This document shows positions 49,945 through 62,197 of a stretch of 64,000 bases of DNA, piece after piece; within the stretch, counting starts at the first letter, position 1, and the number at the start of each line of letters is the position of its first letter. A model generated the notes under the pieces. That model was not told the origin of the DNA, made no database searches, and saw nothing but the letters and a program-made list of their open reading frames with translations. This DNA comes from Cordilura impudica. Taxonomy: Eukaryota; Arthropoda; Insecta; Diptera; Scathophagidae. The stretch spans positions 105,038,480 to 105,102,479 of the forward strand of contig OY821519.1 of assembly GCA_963682025.1 (NCBI GenBank), in the 5' to 3' direction. Position numbers and translations under genes: made by a program.

Positions 49945-50395
49945 AATTAATCGTATTTATCTTCATCAACATCGCTATTGTCATTTTCACTGAGGGGAAG
50001 AATAAGTAATTCCAATGCGGACTGTGGCATTTGCTCAATTTTTTTTTACAACTATTTCTCATGCTTGTAATGAAGGGATCAGAACTTAAAATAAATCTAT
50101 TAACTATGTCTTCTATTGTCTTTTCCCGACTGCATTTACGGGAAAAGTGCTCCCTATAACTTAAGAAGTCCTTATTTCTAGCTTCCTGAGATTCTTCAGT
50201 TAGTTGAACAATAGGCAATGGTGAAAGTGATATAATTTCTAGCCCGTGAGCAAAGTATTTATGTGCAGTAGGAGGCATATAATACCATGTATAATTTTTT
50301 ACAAATAGTCCAGCTGTATTATTAGCGAAATTTGAAAATTTTTCAATGTTGACCTCAATACCACTAGAAACAACGAAAACAAACTGAGAAGAAAA
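49945..50395 (-). pseudogene. C-terminal fragment of an unnamed transposon protein
   Basis: Minus-strand reading gives SSGIEVNIEKFSNFA, LFVKNYTWYYMPPTAHKYF, then LPIVQLTEESQEARNKDFLS, YREHFSRKCSREKTIEDIV and ILSSDPFITSMR. After a shift in a poly-T run come MPQSALELLILPLSENDNSD and DEDKYD stop. This pattern (MPP-x-x-HK, EARNKD, YRE-x-x-SRK, SSDPF) belongs to a repeated, unnamed protein family I associate with DNA transposons of insects and other animals; I cannot name the superfamily. The N-terminal part is missing. Confidence 0.5.
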
Positions 50396-50411
50396 TCAAA
50401 ATTAATATTAA

Positions 50412-51118
50412 AACAAGTAAGAAAATTATAGTCGGTCTAGACCGACTATACGATACCCTATAACATGCGTTTAGAGACCCTATCTCTCAGGCCCAACTAA
50501 CTGGATATAGAAAATAAGCATAAACCAAATTTGAGTGGGATTTTTATTAATTTTTTCAGCTGCAGATATGAAAAAGTTCATATCGGATGCTATATCTATA
50601 TGGGGACTATGCCCAAAAATGGACCGATCCTGACCGTATTTGGTAAGGTCTCTTGTAATATTTTTCTTTTTTGATAGATTTAAGTGAAGATCGGGAAGCA
50701 GCTCTATATGGGGCCTATGACTAAGAGTTGTCCAATAGGGATCATTTTTGGACTACTCATTAATGGATGTAATATATACATACAAACCCAATTTCACTAA
50801 GATTTGTATGATAATTTGGATCTTATGGCAATATATGTTGATTTCATAGGGGTTATTTGTATGGGGGTAGGTCTGACGGAAGATCAAATATCAAATTTCA
50901 TCAAAATATATTCGTATTTGCGACCTGCAGTTTGATTACAAGCTTTACATGGACACACAGACGGACGGACGGACGGGCGGACATCGTTAAATCGAATCAG
51001 ATAGTGATTCTGATTCGATCGGTATAATTAAAGATGGGTGTAGGTCAAATATTTTTGGTTGTTACAAACAGCAGCACAAAGTCATTATACCCAAACCACA
51101 TAGTGGTATAGGGTATAA
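50412..51118 (+). mobile_element. HINE family R, near full length
   Basis: ACAAGTAAGAAAATTATAGT with intact palindrome at the 5' end, (GACG)n core at 50961-50985, and the CCACATAGTGG hairpin at the 3' end. A short internal deletion near 50875-50890 separates it from longer copies. Confidence 0.8.
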
Positions 51119-52566
51119 TCACCATTTTTTTCATTAAACATTAAATATTGAATATTTATAATCAACTCTTAATCAATTTTACTAATTTCTGCTGACATTT
51201 CAGCATTTTTAAAAAACGCCTTGCAGTATTACCATCGTTTGAGTTTCGAAACCCTCGTTTTGGTTGGTCAATAATCAACCCAGTTCTTTCTCTAAATTGC
51301 CTTTGAATGCGACTCAATGACGCGAGATCTGTAAACTAAACGTGAATACTTTTTTCGGTTATACTAAACTATGTGTTAATAAAAACAATGTTATGTACGT
51401 GTGAATATCAGTATATTTTAAAACAATTTTAAATGCTATTAACATGAAATTTTAAAATTTGTTGGTGAATAAGCCTGACGTCATCTCACTCACGAGGCCA
51501 TCTCTAACCAAATGTAACACAACAATAACTATACGACTAATAACGAAAAGAAAGAGAAAATAAAATTTAAAAAAATATTAAAATCAATTTTAAATGCTAT
51601 TAACATGAAATTTTAAAATTTGTTTGTGAATAACCGTGACGTCATCTCACTCACGAAAAGAAAGAGAAAATAAAATTTAAAAAATATTAAAATCACCAGT
51701 TATTTCATTAACCATTAAATATTCAAAAAACGGCATTAAACGCGCACATTTTTTTTCTGAATATATTAGGTGAAATAGAACACTTTTTATCACAAAATAT
51801 TAGAACAAACAAATATCAACATTTTTAGTTGTATTCATTCAAAAATTGAAAACACTCTAAATTTGTAGTTTTCAAAAAAAAAAATTCTAAAATATTTTAA
51901 CAAAAAACATCAAAACAAAATTACTTTTAATAGTCTAAATATAAAAAAAATTCACTTGAAATTTACTGATTTTAGATTTTTATCACTTTAAGAAAAATAC
52001 GAAAAATTGTTGCAATTTGACAGAACACAGCAGAAAAAGTAAGTAACTATTAACATTGATTTAGATAATTTGTATTTGTGATTTGTATTTATTTATTAAA
52101 TGCGATTTTCCATTACAACAAGACACAGTATCTTATAAATTACAGTAATGGAATCAGATAATTTATTCACTATATATTTAATATCAGTAACTCTTTATCC
52201 AAATTTAAAATATTATAAATTACAAATAAAAAACATTAAAAAAAATCAAATAAAATCAATTAAAGTATTGGTGTAGTAATTTTCTAAACCCTATTGCGTT
52301 GCTTGCATTTTGCATGACATTAGGAAGCTGATTCCAGAGACGAATAGTCATTAGTGACGCACAATTTTATATACTTTTACCCGATACCAAAATTTATTAG
52401 AAAAAATTAATTTTAAAATACCTATTTAACATACTTTGAGCACGATTCAACCCAATGTGCTGCGTGTAGAACCGAAAAACTTCGATACAGACTACACGGT
52501 GTCCAATGATTTCATCGAAGGATATACGTAATCAAAATATGTGCTAAATAAAAATACCATAAATAA
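51119..52566. repeat. AT-rich spacer with a 161-bp tandem duplication
   Basis: CAATTTTAAATGCTATTAAC begins at 51424 and 51585 and both units share TGACGTCATCTCACTCACGA. The second unit lacks an internal segment. No coding is seen in the rest of the stretch. Confidence 0.5.
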
Positions 52567-55073
52567 TCTCATATATTAAAAGTATTTATGAATAAACTTT
52601 GCATTTAAGATTTTTTTCAATATTTTTCTTCTCTCAAACCTCTATAACTAGAGTTCTAATTAACGTAGGATCTCTAAGAACACTCAGGGGATCAAGCTCC
52701 TTCTTTTGAGCTATTAACTGCTTAAATTCGTTGGGTTTGAGGAAAGTTATGCGTGGAGAATCAACTTTACTTTTACTGTACGTTGGCATATTTTGGCATA
52801 TTTTGGCATTACTGTACGTTAGCTTCTCTTGGCAAATTTTGGTATTATATTATAAAAATTAATACAATATAATATAATATAATATAATATAATATAATAT
52901 AATATAATATAATATAATATAATATAATATAATATAATATAATATAATATAATATAATATAATATAATATAATATAATATAATATAATATAATATAATAT
53001 AATATAATATAATATAATATAATATAATATAATATAATATAATATAATATAATATAATATAATATAATATAATATAATATAATATAATATAATATAATAT
53101 AATATAATATAATATAATATAATATAATATAATATAATATAATATAATATAATATAATATAATATAATATAATATAATATAATATAATATAATATAATAT
53201 AATATAATATAATATAATATAATATAATATAATATAATATAATATAATATAATATAATATAATATAATATAATATAATATAATATAATATAATATAATAT
53301 AATATAATATAATATAATATAATATAATATAATATAATATAATATAATATAATATAATATAATATAATATAATATAATATAATATAATATAATATAATAT
53401 AATATAATATAATATAATATAATATAATATAATATAATATAATATAATATAATATAATATAATATAATATAATATAATATAATATAATATAATATAATAT
53501 AATATAATATAATATAATATAATATAATATAATATAATATAATATAATATAATATAATATAATATAATATAATATAATATAATATAATATAATATAATAT
53601 AATATAATATAATATAATATAATATAATATAATATAATATAATATAATATAATATAATATAATATAATATAATATAATATAATATAATATAATATAATAT
53701 AATATAATATAATATAATATAATATAATATAATATAATATAATATAATATAATATAATATAATATAATATAATATAATATAATATAATATAATATAATAT
53801 AATATAATATAATATAATATAATATAATATAATATAATATAATATAATATAATATAATATAATATAATATAATATAATATAATATAATATAATATAATAT
53901 AATATAATATAATATAATATAATATAATATAATATAATATAATATAATATAATATAATATAATATAATATAATATAATATAATATAATATAATATAATAT
54001 AATATAATATAATATAATATAATATAATATAATATAATATAATATAATATAATATAATATAATATAATATAATATAATATAATATAATATAATATAATAT
54101 AATATAATATAATATAATATAATATAATATAATATAATATAATATAATATAATATAATATAATATAATATAATATAATATAATATAATATAATATAATAT
54201 AATATAATATAATATAATATAATATAATATAATATAATATAATATAATATAATATAATATAATATAATATAATATAATATAATATAATATAATATAATAT
54301 AATATAATATAATATAATATAATATAATATAATATAATATAATATAATATAATATAATATAATATAATATAATATAATATAATATAATATAATATAATAT
54401 AATATAATATAATATAATATAATATAATATAATATAATATAATATAATATAATATAATATAATATAATATAATATAATATAATATAATATAATATAATAT
54501 AATATAATATAATATAATATAATATAATATAATATAATATAATATAATATAATATAATATAATATAATATAATATAATATAATATAATATAATATAATAT
54601 AATATAATATAATATAATATAATATAATATAATATAATATAATATAATATAATATAATATAATATAATATAATATAATATAATATAATATAATATAATAT
54701 AATATAATATAATATAATATAATATAATATAATATAATATAATATAATATAATATAATATAATATAATATAATATAATATAATATAATATAATATAATAT
54801 AATATAATATAATATAATATAATATAATATAATATAATATAATATAATATAATATAATATAATATAATATAATATAATATAATATAATATAATATAATAT
54901 AATATAATATAATATAATATAATATAATATAATATAATATAATATAATATAATATAATATAATATAATATAATATAATATAATATAATATAATATAATAT
55001 AATATAATATAATATAATATAACTAATATAATATAATATAATATAATGCTGCGGAACAGCAGGGGTCCTCTAG
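52567..55073 (+). mobile_element. non-autonomous Helitron, family 2, carrying AATAT satellite
   Basis: Starts TCTCATATATTAAAAGTATT after an A and ends CTGCGGAACAGCAGGGGTCC-TCTAG followed by T: TC start, a small hairpin, then CTAG about 10 bases later. Its body matches the short copy at 63250-63606 throughout. The difference is the AATAT array (52866-55046), which makes up most of this copy. Confidence 0.8.
52866..55046. repeat. (AATAT)n satellite array, about 431 perfect units
   Basis: The pentanucleotide AATAT runs without visible interruption from 52866 to 55020 (2155 bases), then one imperfection (AACTAATAT) and a few more units. It lies between the body and the terminal hairpin of a Helitron. 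AATAT is also a known Drosophila satellite unit. Exact length in an assembly may be unreliable. Confidence 0.95.
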
Positions 55074-55820
55074 TTATATTTTAATATTAAACGTTAACCG
55101 TTGATATCACGGAGAAAGTCCTTCTAAACATTTAAAAATTATACAGTAATTAAATATTATGAATTTAATTTACGAAAATTTATTTATTCTTACTCGAGTT
55201 GCTTATCGTAAATTTTCCTGTTGTAAAGAATTTATTTAAAAACAAGACAGCAACAAAAGAAAACGTTGTGATTACCTATGTTATAAACATTATTATGGGA
55301 ATTTCGTATCTTCTTTATAGTTATGAAAAGTCAATATGTGGGTACTCAATCCAATTAGGGTTTTCAAATAACTTTCAGTTTAAGTACCTAAACAAAAAGA
55401 TTAAACATAAATTTGTTAAAGTCAATCTAAATCCCTTAAAACCTCCATATGCGTATGCAGATTGATTGTAAATATTGATTATTTACAAAAGAAATACTTC
55501 CTTTTACGAATTCCAATTGCATAAAAAAAAACCCAAACCCATATATGTATGTCACATAAACATATGCACATATGCAGATTTATTAAAATTTTGTATGCTT
55601 ACCTGCTTACACTGCTGAAAAAGCAGTTTGAGTGGTTATTTATCGTAGACGCTCTTTAGAGTTGTATTTAAAATTGTTATTATGACGGAGGGGTTTTGTT
55701 ATGATTTATTTAAAATTAAGAATATAAAAAATATAAAAATCGTAATTGATATTAAATCTCTTAAAATTCATATTCTCATTCAGTCCGATTCTGAAGAAAT
55801 ACTATATATATTTCAATTGA
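55074..55820. other. no gene seen
   Basis: An 88-codon frame at 55199-55465 opens with TTG, not ATG, and has no recognised domain. Nothing else is identified. Confidence 0.3.
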
Positions 55821-56478
55821 AAACAAGGAAGAAAGTTATGGTCGGTTTGGTCAGACTATACGATACCATATGCCAGGAGAGTCGAGAAATCTTATTCGGT
55901 CCAACTTTGCTTAGGTCATAATAGGGTTTAGAAAATTAGCCTAAGCCAAATTAAAATAAAATGTATATACATTTGTGGCTGGCAAGTATGAAAAAGTTAA
56001 TTCCGGTTAAAAAATAGAAAAATCGTGACCATATTTAGTAAATTCAATTATTTTCCTCAAAAAACATAAACAAAACCAATTTTAGATAAATGTGGAATGA
56101 TCTAAGTGAATATCATATTGCAGCTTATTAAACTACAGAGTTTATTTTTGATCTTCTGATTAATGGGTGTAATAATGGCACAGAAAAAAATTCGACCATT
56201 ATTAATATGATAATCTGGATCATAGGGATATTTGTGTTGATCTTATAGCATTGAACACATTCTGAATTTTCCATCAATTAAACATATATCAATAATGATA
56301 GTTATACCCAAATATATTTAGTTTGATTACAAGGTTTACATAGACACACAGACAGACAGAGAGACAGACAGAAGGACGGATCGAATGAAATCGTAAACTA
56401 CATCAGAAAGTGATTCTGAATCAAGCTAGGTCAATTATTTTTGATATCTACAGGGCATTATGAGTTTACGGTATAATT
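55821..56478 (+). mobile_element. HINE family R, old diverged copy
   Basis: Begins AAACAAGGAAGAAAGTTATG with a decayed palindrome (GGTCGGTTTGGTCAGACTAT), has a GACAGACAGA core at 56350-56380, and ends TTTACGGTATAATT. It ends about 240 bp upstream of the insulin-like exon's TATA box. Confidence 0.65.
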
Positions 56479-56719
56479 AAGATAATTGCAGTTTTGAAGC
56501 TCAATGAAGTATTTAAGCATTATCTGCTGCTAAAATTATAAACTGATTTTTTCAGTTAGCACTTGAGTGGCCTACATTTTACAAAAATATGGATAATAAG
56601 AACATTAGTTAACATTAAAATTATTTTTAAAATGCGCGAGTTGGCACACTTAAGGCCTTCGAGTAGTATTGCCAACTGAAAAGTAACCAACTTATGCAGC
56701 ACTACCTGAGAAGCGAGAA

Positions 56720-56727
56720 TATAAATA
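56720..56727 (+). promoter_or_regulatory. TATA box of the insulin-like gene
   Basis: TATAAATA lies 64 bases before the ATG at 56784, leaving room for a transcription start near 56750 and a short 5' UTR. Position and sequence fit a Drosophila-type core promoter; no start site was measured. Confidence 0.5.
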
Positions 56728-56783
56728 TAAATGACACTTGAGGGACAGCACTTCATACGTTTAACATATAGAAGCCAGTGATC

Positions 56784-56955
56784 ATGTCATCCCAGTGCTC
56801 GTTTAATATACGTTTAACATTTATTTTATATTTAACAATATTTGCGTTGATGCATAAGTGTGCAGCCGGTAGACAAAGAATTTGTGGCAAAGTTTTAACT
56901 GACGTCTTAGCATCGGTTTGTGTAAATGGTTTTAATTTTCGTATAAAAAGATGTT
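56784..56955 (+). CDS. insulin-like peptide, first exon (signal peptide + B chain)
   Basis: ATG at 56784 opens a 57-codon exon. Residues 1-29 form a signal peptide (MSSQCS.., hydrophobic LTFILYLTIFALM, ending AAG). Residues 30-52 are an insulin-family B chain: ICGKVLTDVLASVCVNGFN has the C-G-x-x-L-x3-L-x2-V-C spacing with 11 residues between the two Cys, then the G-F-N typical of fly insulin-like peptides. A basic pair KR (55-56) could be a prohormone cleavage site. GTAAGT at 56956-56961 is a consensus donor (phase 1). Without splicing the frame adds CCKLDQ and stops, too short for an A chain. The C-peptide and A chain must be in another exon that I could not find in this window. A solo-exon pseudogene is possible. 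Hydropathy, Cys spacing and the promoter argue that it is a real gene of the Drosophila Ilp1/2/3/5 type. A secreted growth and metabolic hormone is inferred from family. Confidence 0.7.
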
Positions 56956-57429
56956 GTAAGTTGGATCAATAAATCAAAATCTATTGCAAAATTATACATA
57001 TAACAATAATAAGGGTAATGTATTACATGTCCAGAGAAAAACTGTTTAAGAACTGTGATTTAGAGTGTGTTATTTTTTGTTCAAAATATCTTTTTACGGT
57101 TAAAAAAGTTTAAAATTTGATACGAAATGTGAGTGACTAGTTGTCAACTATAAACTACATATATCAGTGGTAATGCTTTACGACACATACGTTTAAAGAA
57201 TCACACAAATAAAACGTCATTAAACATGAACTAGTTTACACACATTAAAGTAAGGACCAAATGGTCTTTAATTTCAAAATTTCAAGGGATTACATTCAAA
57301 AATATATATCTGCCACTTGTTCTACAATGGCGTGACCGATGTGAAATTAAAGTGAAGAACCACCGAAACTTTATGTGTTTTCATACAACGATAATGGTCT
57401 TTCAATACGGTGTCCATTTTTAGAATCAT
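56956..57429 (+). other. putative intron or 3' flank of the insulin-like exon
   Basis: No A-chain motif (CC-x3-C-x8-C) was found. Acceptors at 57013, 57034, 57036 and 57050 each create a stop within two codons when joined to the phase-1 donor, so a short intron is unlikely. Confidence 0.35.
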
Positions 57430-57432
57430 TTA

Positions 57433-57822
57433 TGCCGTTTTCTTTTCTGACAAAAAATGTCGCCCTTTTTTTGCCCTTTTTTCGAAAAGTGTTTTTTTTT
57501 TATATATTCTGAATTAAGAACAATCTTATCTTATACATCAATTCGAGCCCTCGAAAATCATAAAAAATTCTATCCATTGACTTCTTTCAGGTCATAGTGT
57601 GAGAATATTTCCCCATTGTTCCTCTTTTTTGAATATTTTCACCCTATGACTGCCAAGAGGATAGTAATCAAAATTTTTTGCATTTATGAACACAGCACTT
57701 TGAGACCTTTCGATTGATATATATTATAAGGTTGCTCTTAATTCAGAATATATAAAAGAAATACACTTTTCCAAAAAAGGGCAAAAAGAGGGCGACATTT
57801 TTTGTCAGAAAAGAAAACGGCA
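57433..57822. mobile_element. foldback/MITE with about 100-bp inverted arms
   Basis: The left arm (57433-57530) and right arm (57724-57822) are long inverted repeats differing at only a few positions (TGCCGTTTTCTTTTCTGACA.. on both). The central loop of about 190 bp is unrelated except for short further pairing at its edges. TTA flanks both sides (57430-57432, 57823-57825), a candidate 3-bp target duplication. Non-coding. Confidence 0.75.
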
Positions 57823-57988
57823 TTAGATTTTCAAGTGTAACTAATTTAAAACTTAACTAATAAAGGAATAATTAATAATAATATTAACAGATGGAATTTT
57901 GTTAATATTATATCAGGCATTTTTTACTTTAATTCATATTTAATATATATAATGCCCATTATTAAGAGATTTTATGAACTCCACAAAC

Positions 57989-58261
57989 TTATTTTAAACT
58001 AATTATTGCTTGATACTTGAATATTTTTGTCAAAAAAACTGTAACATAAATAGCAAATGCCTTACAGTTCAGGAGCCTTCTCAACGTCCAAATTTTAAAA
58101 TTTACATTTAGATGCAATTTAATATCTGTTAAACTTTTTAATAACCGATATATGTCATAAACAAGTTCTGTGTGGTCGGCATTTTGGGCTTCAAATACCG
58201 GTTTTTTTTTCGTTTTTCGGGAAGTTAAAAGGCGCTTACTGCCGCGACATACGCTAGGCAT
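57989..58261 (-). CDS. unrecognised 90-codon ORF
   Basis: Starts MPSVCRGSKRLLTSRKTKKK and continues FEAQNADHTELVYDIYRLLK; the first half has ordinary amino-acid composition, the second half (from about residue 52) is AT-driven. A GTAAAT after LHLN could be a weak donor, making this a first exon. No family is recognised; chance cannot be excluded. Confidence 0.25.
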   Translation of the reverse strand: MPSVCRGSKRLLTSRKTKKKPVFEAQNADHTELVYDIYRLLKSLTDIKLHLNVNFKIWTLRRLLNCKAFAIYVTVFLTKIFKYQAIISLK

Positions 58262-58623
58262 CGCTAGTAGTGGTATGTAAATCTTTGCAAATGAACCTTT
58301 TTTAATAAAATCAAAACTCTCTATTACTCTTCATCATCACTGAGGCAATTTTTCAAGGTAAATATTTCCACTTTTTCCGAATAGCTTCATGCAAATCATA
58401 TATTAAATTATATTAACAGTTTTCCTGGCGGAAGTAATTCATAATGCATCACAGTGCGATAATCGAAGACACTTGATCTTTGAATGACATTATCGTGATC
58501 TTTTCGATCTTACTTCACCTTTGGAAGATAATCGTTTGATTGATTGGTTGATTTGAGATTGTAGGTACAAATCCAAGTCTCTCATCTTTTTCAACAAATT
58601 TTAGTGTTTTTTGAAATTATTTT

Positions 58624-59085
58624 TATTCCATATACCACGATGTGCTGAGGTCATAATGATTTTGTGATGATGTTTGTAACTACCGAAAAACATTTGACGT
58701 CTCACACCGATTGACTATCACTTTCAACGTCGACTTTGCGATATCTACCTGTTCGTAAATCTTTATATGTGACCGTGTGTCCACGTAAAATTTAATCAAA
58801 CTGAAGGTCGCAAATACGAATATATTTTTGTGAAATTTAGTTTTCACCAACCATAAAACGAATTCTATTGAAATTGGTGAAAATCGCTGCATAGTTAGAC
58901 CTATTCCCTATACATGTTCAGACATATCCCCCTGTCGGAACGTTTAATATAGTTGTAAAAAATTTGTTACATTTGTATCTATTATTCCCAGTAATCCAAA
59001 GATAAAATTTCTGGTACCAGTTTAAGTCATAATCCCCATATAAAACTCATTCCGATATCTACTTAGCCCAGATAATGCCGGATTT
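58624..59085 (-). mobile_element. HINE family R, diverged and truncated
   Basis: CCATATACCACGATGTGCTG, TTTGTAACTACCGAAAAACA and GTGTGTCCACGTAAAATTTA keep family order. The (GTCC)n core is lost and the palindrome end is missing after ATAATCCCCATATAAA. Confidence 0.6.
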
Positions 59086-59137
59086 TTTTTTTTTACTTAA
59101 ATTTTTTATTTTGAAACCTAAACATTTTATGTTATAT

Positions 59138-60215
59138 AGCAGATTCCAGCGCTCGAAATTCGAGTGCAATATCTAGGCAAATTTATTTTTCAACTTGGCC
59201 AATTCACAAACCAACACTTTGGGTATAATGACTTTGTGCTGCTGTTTGTAACTACCAAAAATATTTGACCTAGACCCATCTATTATTATATCGAACGGCT
59301 CATAATCATTTTCTGAGTCGTTTTAGCGATGTCCATCCGTCCGTCCATCCGTCCGTTCGTCTGTGTCCATGTAAAGCTTGTAATCAAACTACAGCTCGCA
59401 AATATGCATATATTTTGATGAAATTTGGCACATGAGCTTTCGCCGGCCATAAAATTAACCATATTGAAATTGGTGAAAATCGGTCCATGTTCAGACCTAG
59501 ACCCCATACAAATGACCCCTATGAAATCGACATAAATTTCTATAAGATCCAAATTATCATATAAATCTTAGTCAAACTGGGTTTGTAAAATTTAATCAGT
59601 AGTCCAAAAATGATCCCTATGGGACAACTCTTAGTCATAGGCCCCATATAGAGCTAAGTCCCGATCTTCACCTAAATCTCTCAAAAAACAGAAATATTGG
59701 ACTGATTCTTCTCAAATTTTGTTTGTATATATTTGTGCAAAATACAAGAGACTTTACCAAACATGGTCAGGATCGGTCCATTTTTGGGCCTAGTCCCCAT
59801 ATAGATATATCATCCGATATGAACTTTTTCATATCTGCAGCCAAACAAATTAATAAAAATATCACACAAATTTGATTTGTGCTTATTTTCTATATCCAGT
59901 TAGTGGGGCCTGAAAGATAGGGTCTCTAGACACATGGTATAGGTTATCGTATAGTTGGTCTAGACCGACTATAATTTTTTTACTTGTTTGGGTTATTATT
60001 ATTCTGAACGAAGATAACAAACTCATAAACAAACACATTAACAAATTTAATAAACACTCACATTCCACATGTATAATTTTATGTATGTGTTGGTAGCAAT
60101 TTTACATGCAATTTATTCAAAATAAAGGAAAAAATTTAAAAATCTTTAAATATGGTGAACAGCTAAAAGAAAATTCCTTTCAAATAAAATACGCTTGATC
60201 AAAATCAGGAAAAAC
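59138..60215 (+). repeat. repeat Z, copy interrupted by a HINE
   Basis: 59138-59218 and 59989-60215 together match 45855-46165. The HINE at 59219-59988 sits between CCAACACTT and GGTTATTATTATT. Confidence 0.7.
59219..59988 (-). mobile_element. HINE family R inserted in repeat Z
   Basis: Starts TTGGGTATAATGACTTTGTG, so about 24 bases of the hairpin end are missing. It has a (GTCC)n core at about 59336-59350 and ends with palindrome (TAGTTGGTCTAGACCGACTA) and TTACTTGTT. Comparison with the empty site at 45855-46165 fixes its ends in a T-rich target. Confidence 0.8.
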
Positions 60216-60395
60216 GGTACATAGGTTAGGGTATAATATTTAACCAAAATCCATATTTTATTACAGCGATCGACCCAGAATCACTTTCTGAGTCGATTTA
60301 GCGATGTCTCTCCGTCCGTGTGTACATTTGGTATATACAATTATAAGGCCATCTGACGAACGCTATTGAAAGCATAAAAAATAACAATATAAAAA

Positions 60396-61212
60396 ACAAG
60401 TAAGAAAATTTTATTCGGTCTAGACCGACTAGACGATACCCTATATATACCATCGTTTAGAGACCCTAATGGGATATAGAAAAACTAATGGGATATAGAA
60501 AATAAGCATATAACAAATTTGAGTTTCATTGTTCTTAATTTTTTTTGGCTGCACATATGAAAAAGTTCATATCGGGTGCTATATTTAAATGGGGACTAGG
60601 TCGAAAAAGGGACTGATCCTAACTTTATTTTTTAAAGTCACTTATATTTTGAAAAAATATATACAAACCAAATTTGAGAAAAATCTGTACAATATTTTTG
60701 GTTTTTGATAGATTTAAGTGAATATCGGGAAGCAGCTCTATATGGGGCCTATGACTAAGAATTTTTGGACTACTGATTAATGGATACAATGGGCACATAC
60801 AAACCCAATTTGACTAAGATCTATGCGATAATTTGGATCTTATGGCAATCTATGTCGATTTCATAGGGGTCATTTGTATGGGGACGAAGTCTGAAAATGG
60901 ACCGATTTTCACCAATTTCAATAGCGTTCATCCTATGGCAGATAAAAGCTTATGCGCCTAATTTCAACAAAATATTTCCATATTTCCGACCTGTAGTTTG
61001 ATTACTAGGTTTACATGGACTCACAGACGGACGGATGGACGGACAGACATCGCTAAAACGACTCATAAAGTGATTCTGAGCTGAAACGACTCAGAAAGCG
61101 ATTCTGAGGTGATTGGTATAATAAAAGACGGGTCTAGGTCAAATATTTTTGGTAGTTACAAACAGCAGCACAAAGTCATTATACCCAAACCACATAGTGG
61201 TATAGGGTATAA
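60396..61212 (+). mobile_element. HINE family R, younger nested copy 1
   Basis: ACAAGTAAGAAAATTTTATT start with a mildly decayed palindrome, (GACG)n core near 61025-61045, and the complete CCACATAGTGG hairpin end. A small local duplication of the CGACTCAGAAAGTGATTCTGAG motif lies at 61054-61110. Confidence 0.8.
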
Positions 61213-61397
61213 ATATGCACAGAAATGCACTGCGCTTTAGTCAGGCGTCCTTTTAAAAGGACAGTTGCGTTGTCTGTGTTAAAATTTATTATAGAACAAA
61301 AATGTTGTATATACTTTGGTAAGATTTTGATAAAACTAGATAATTTTAATAAGATGATCGTGATCGGTTCATTTTTTGACCTAGTCCCCATATAAAA

Positions 61398-62197
61398 ACA
61401 AGTAAGAAAATTATAGTGGGTCTAGACCGACTATATGATACCCTATACCATGTGTCTAGAGACCCTATCTCATAGGCCCAACTAACTGGACATAGAAAAT
61501 AAGCATAAACCCTATTTGAGTGGGATTTTTATTAATTTTTTGGCTGCAGATAGTTCATATCGGATATTATATCTATATGGGGACTAAGCCCAAAAATGGA
61601 CCGATCCAGACTATGTTTGGTAAAGTCTCTTGTATTTTGCAAAAATATATACAAACAAAATTTGATAAGAATCAGTGCAATATTTTTGTTTTTTGATAGA
61701 TTTAAGTGAAGATCGGGAAGCAGCTCTATATGGGGCCTATGACTAAGAGTTGTCCCATAGGGATCATTTTTGACTACTCATTAGTGGATGTAATAAACGC
61801 ATACAAACCAAATTTGAGTAAAATCTATATGACAATTGGGATCTTATGGCAATTTATGTCGATTTCATAGAGGTCATTTGTATGGGGGCTAGGTCTGAAC
61901 ATGGACCGATTCTCACCAATTTCAAAAGCGTTCATCCTATGTCCGAAAAAAGCTTATATACCAAATTTCGTCAAAATATATTCATATTTACGACCTGCAG
62001 TTTGATTACAAGTTTTTCATGGACCCACAGACGGACGGACGGACGGACGGACGGACGGACAGCGTTAAATCGAATCAGTTAGTGATTCTGATTCGATCGA
62101 TATAATAAAAGATGGTTCTAGGTCAAATATTTTTGGTAGTTACAAACAGCAGCACAAAGTCATTATTCCCAAACCACATAGTAGTAGAGGGTATAAT
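61398..62197 (+). mobile_element. HINE family R, younger nested copy 2
   Basis: ACAAGTAAGAAAATTATAGT start, palindrome with one change (TAGTGGGTCTAGACCGACTA), the longest (GACG)n core in the window (about 62029-62061), and a CCACATAGTAG hairpin end. ORFs in it are chance. Confidence 0.8.

Noticed and set aside
52866..55046. AATAT array as only an assembly artefact
   Set aside because: The sister Helitron carries the same short seed at the same place, so an array here is biologically expected; only its length is in doubt.
57014..57113. Short Cys-containing frame downstream of the insulin-like exon as its A chain
   Set aside because: Cys spacing (C-x3-C-x3-C) does not match CC-x3-C-x8-C, and joining through nearby acceptors gives a stop at once from the phase-1 donor.
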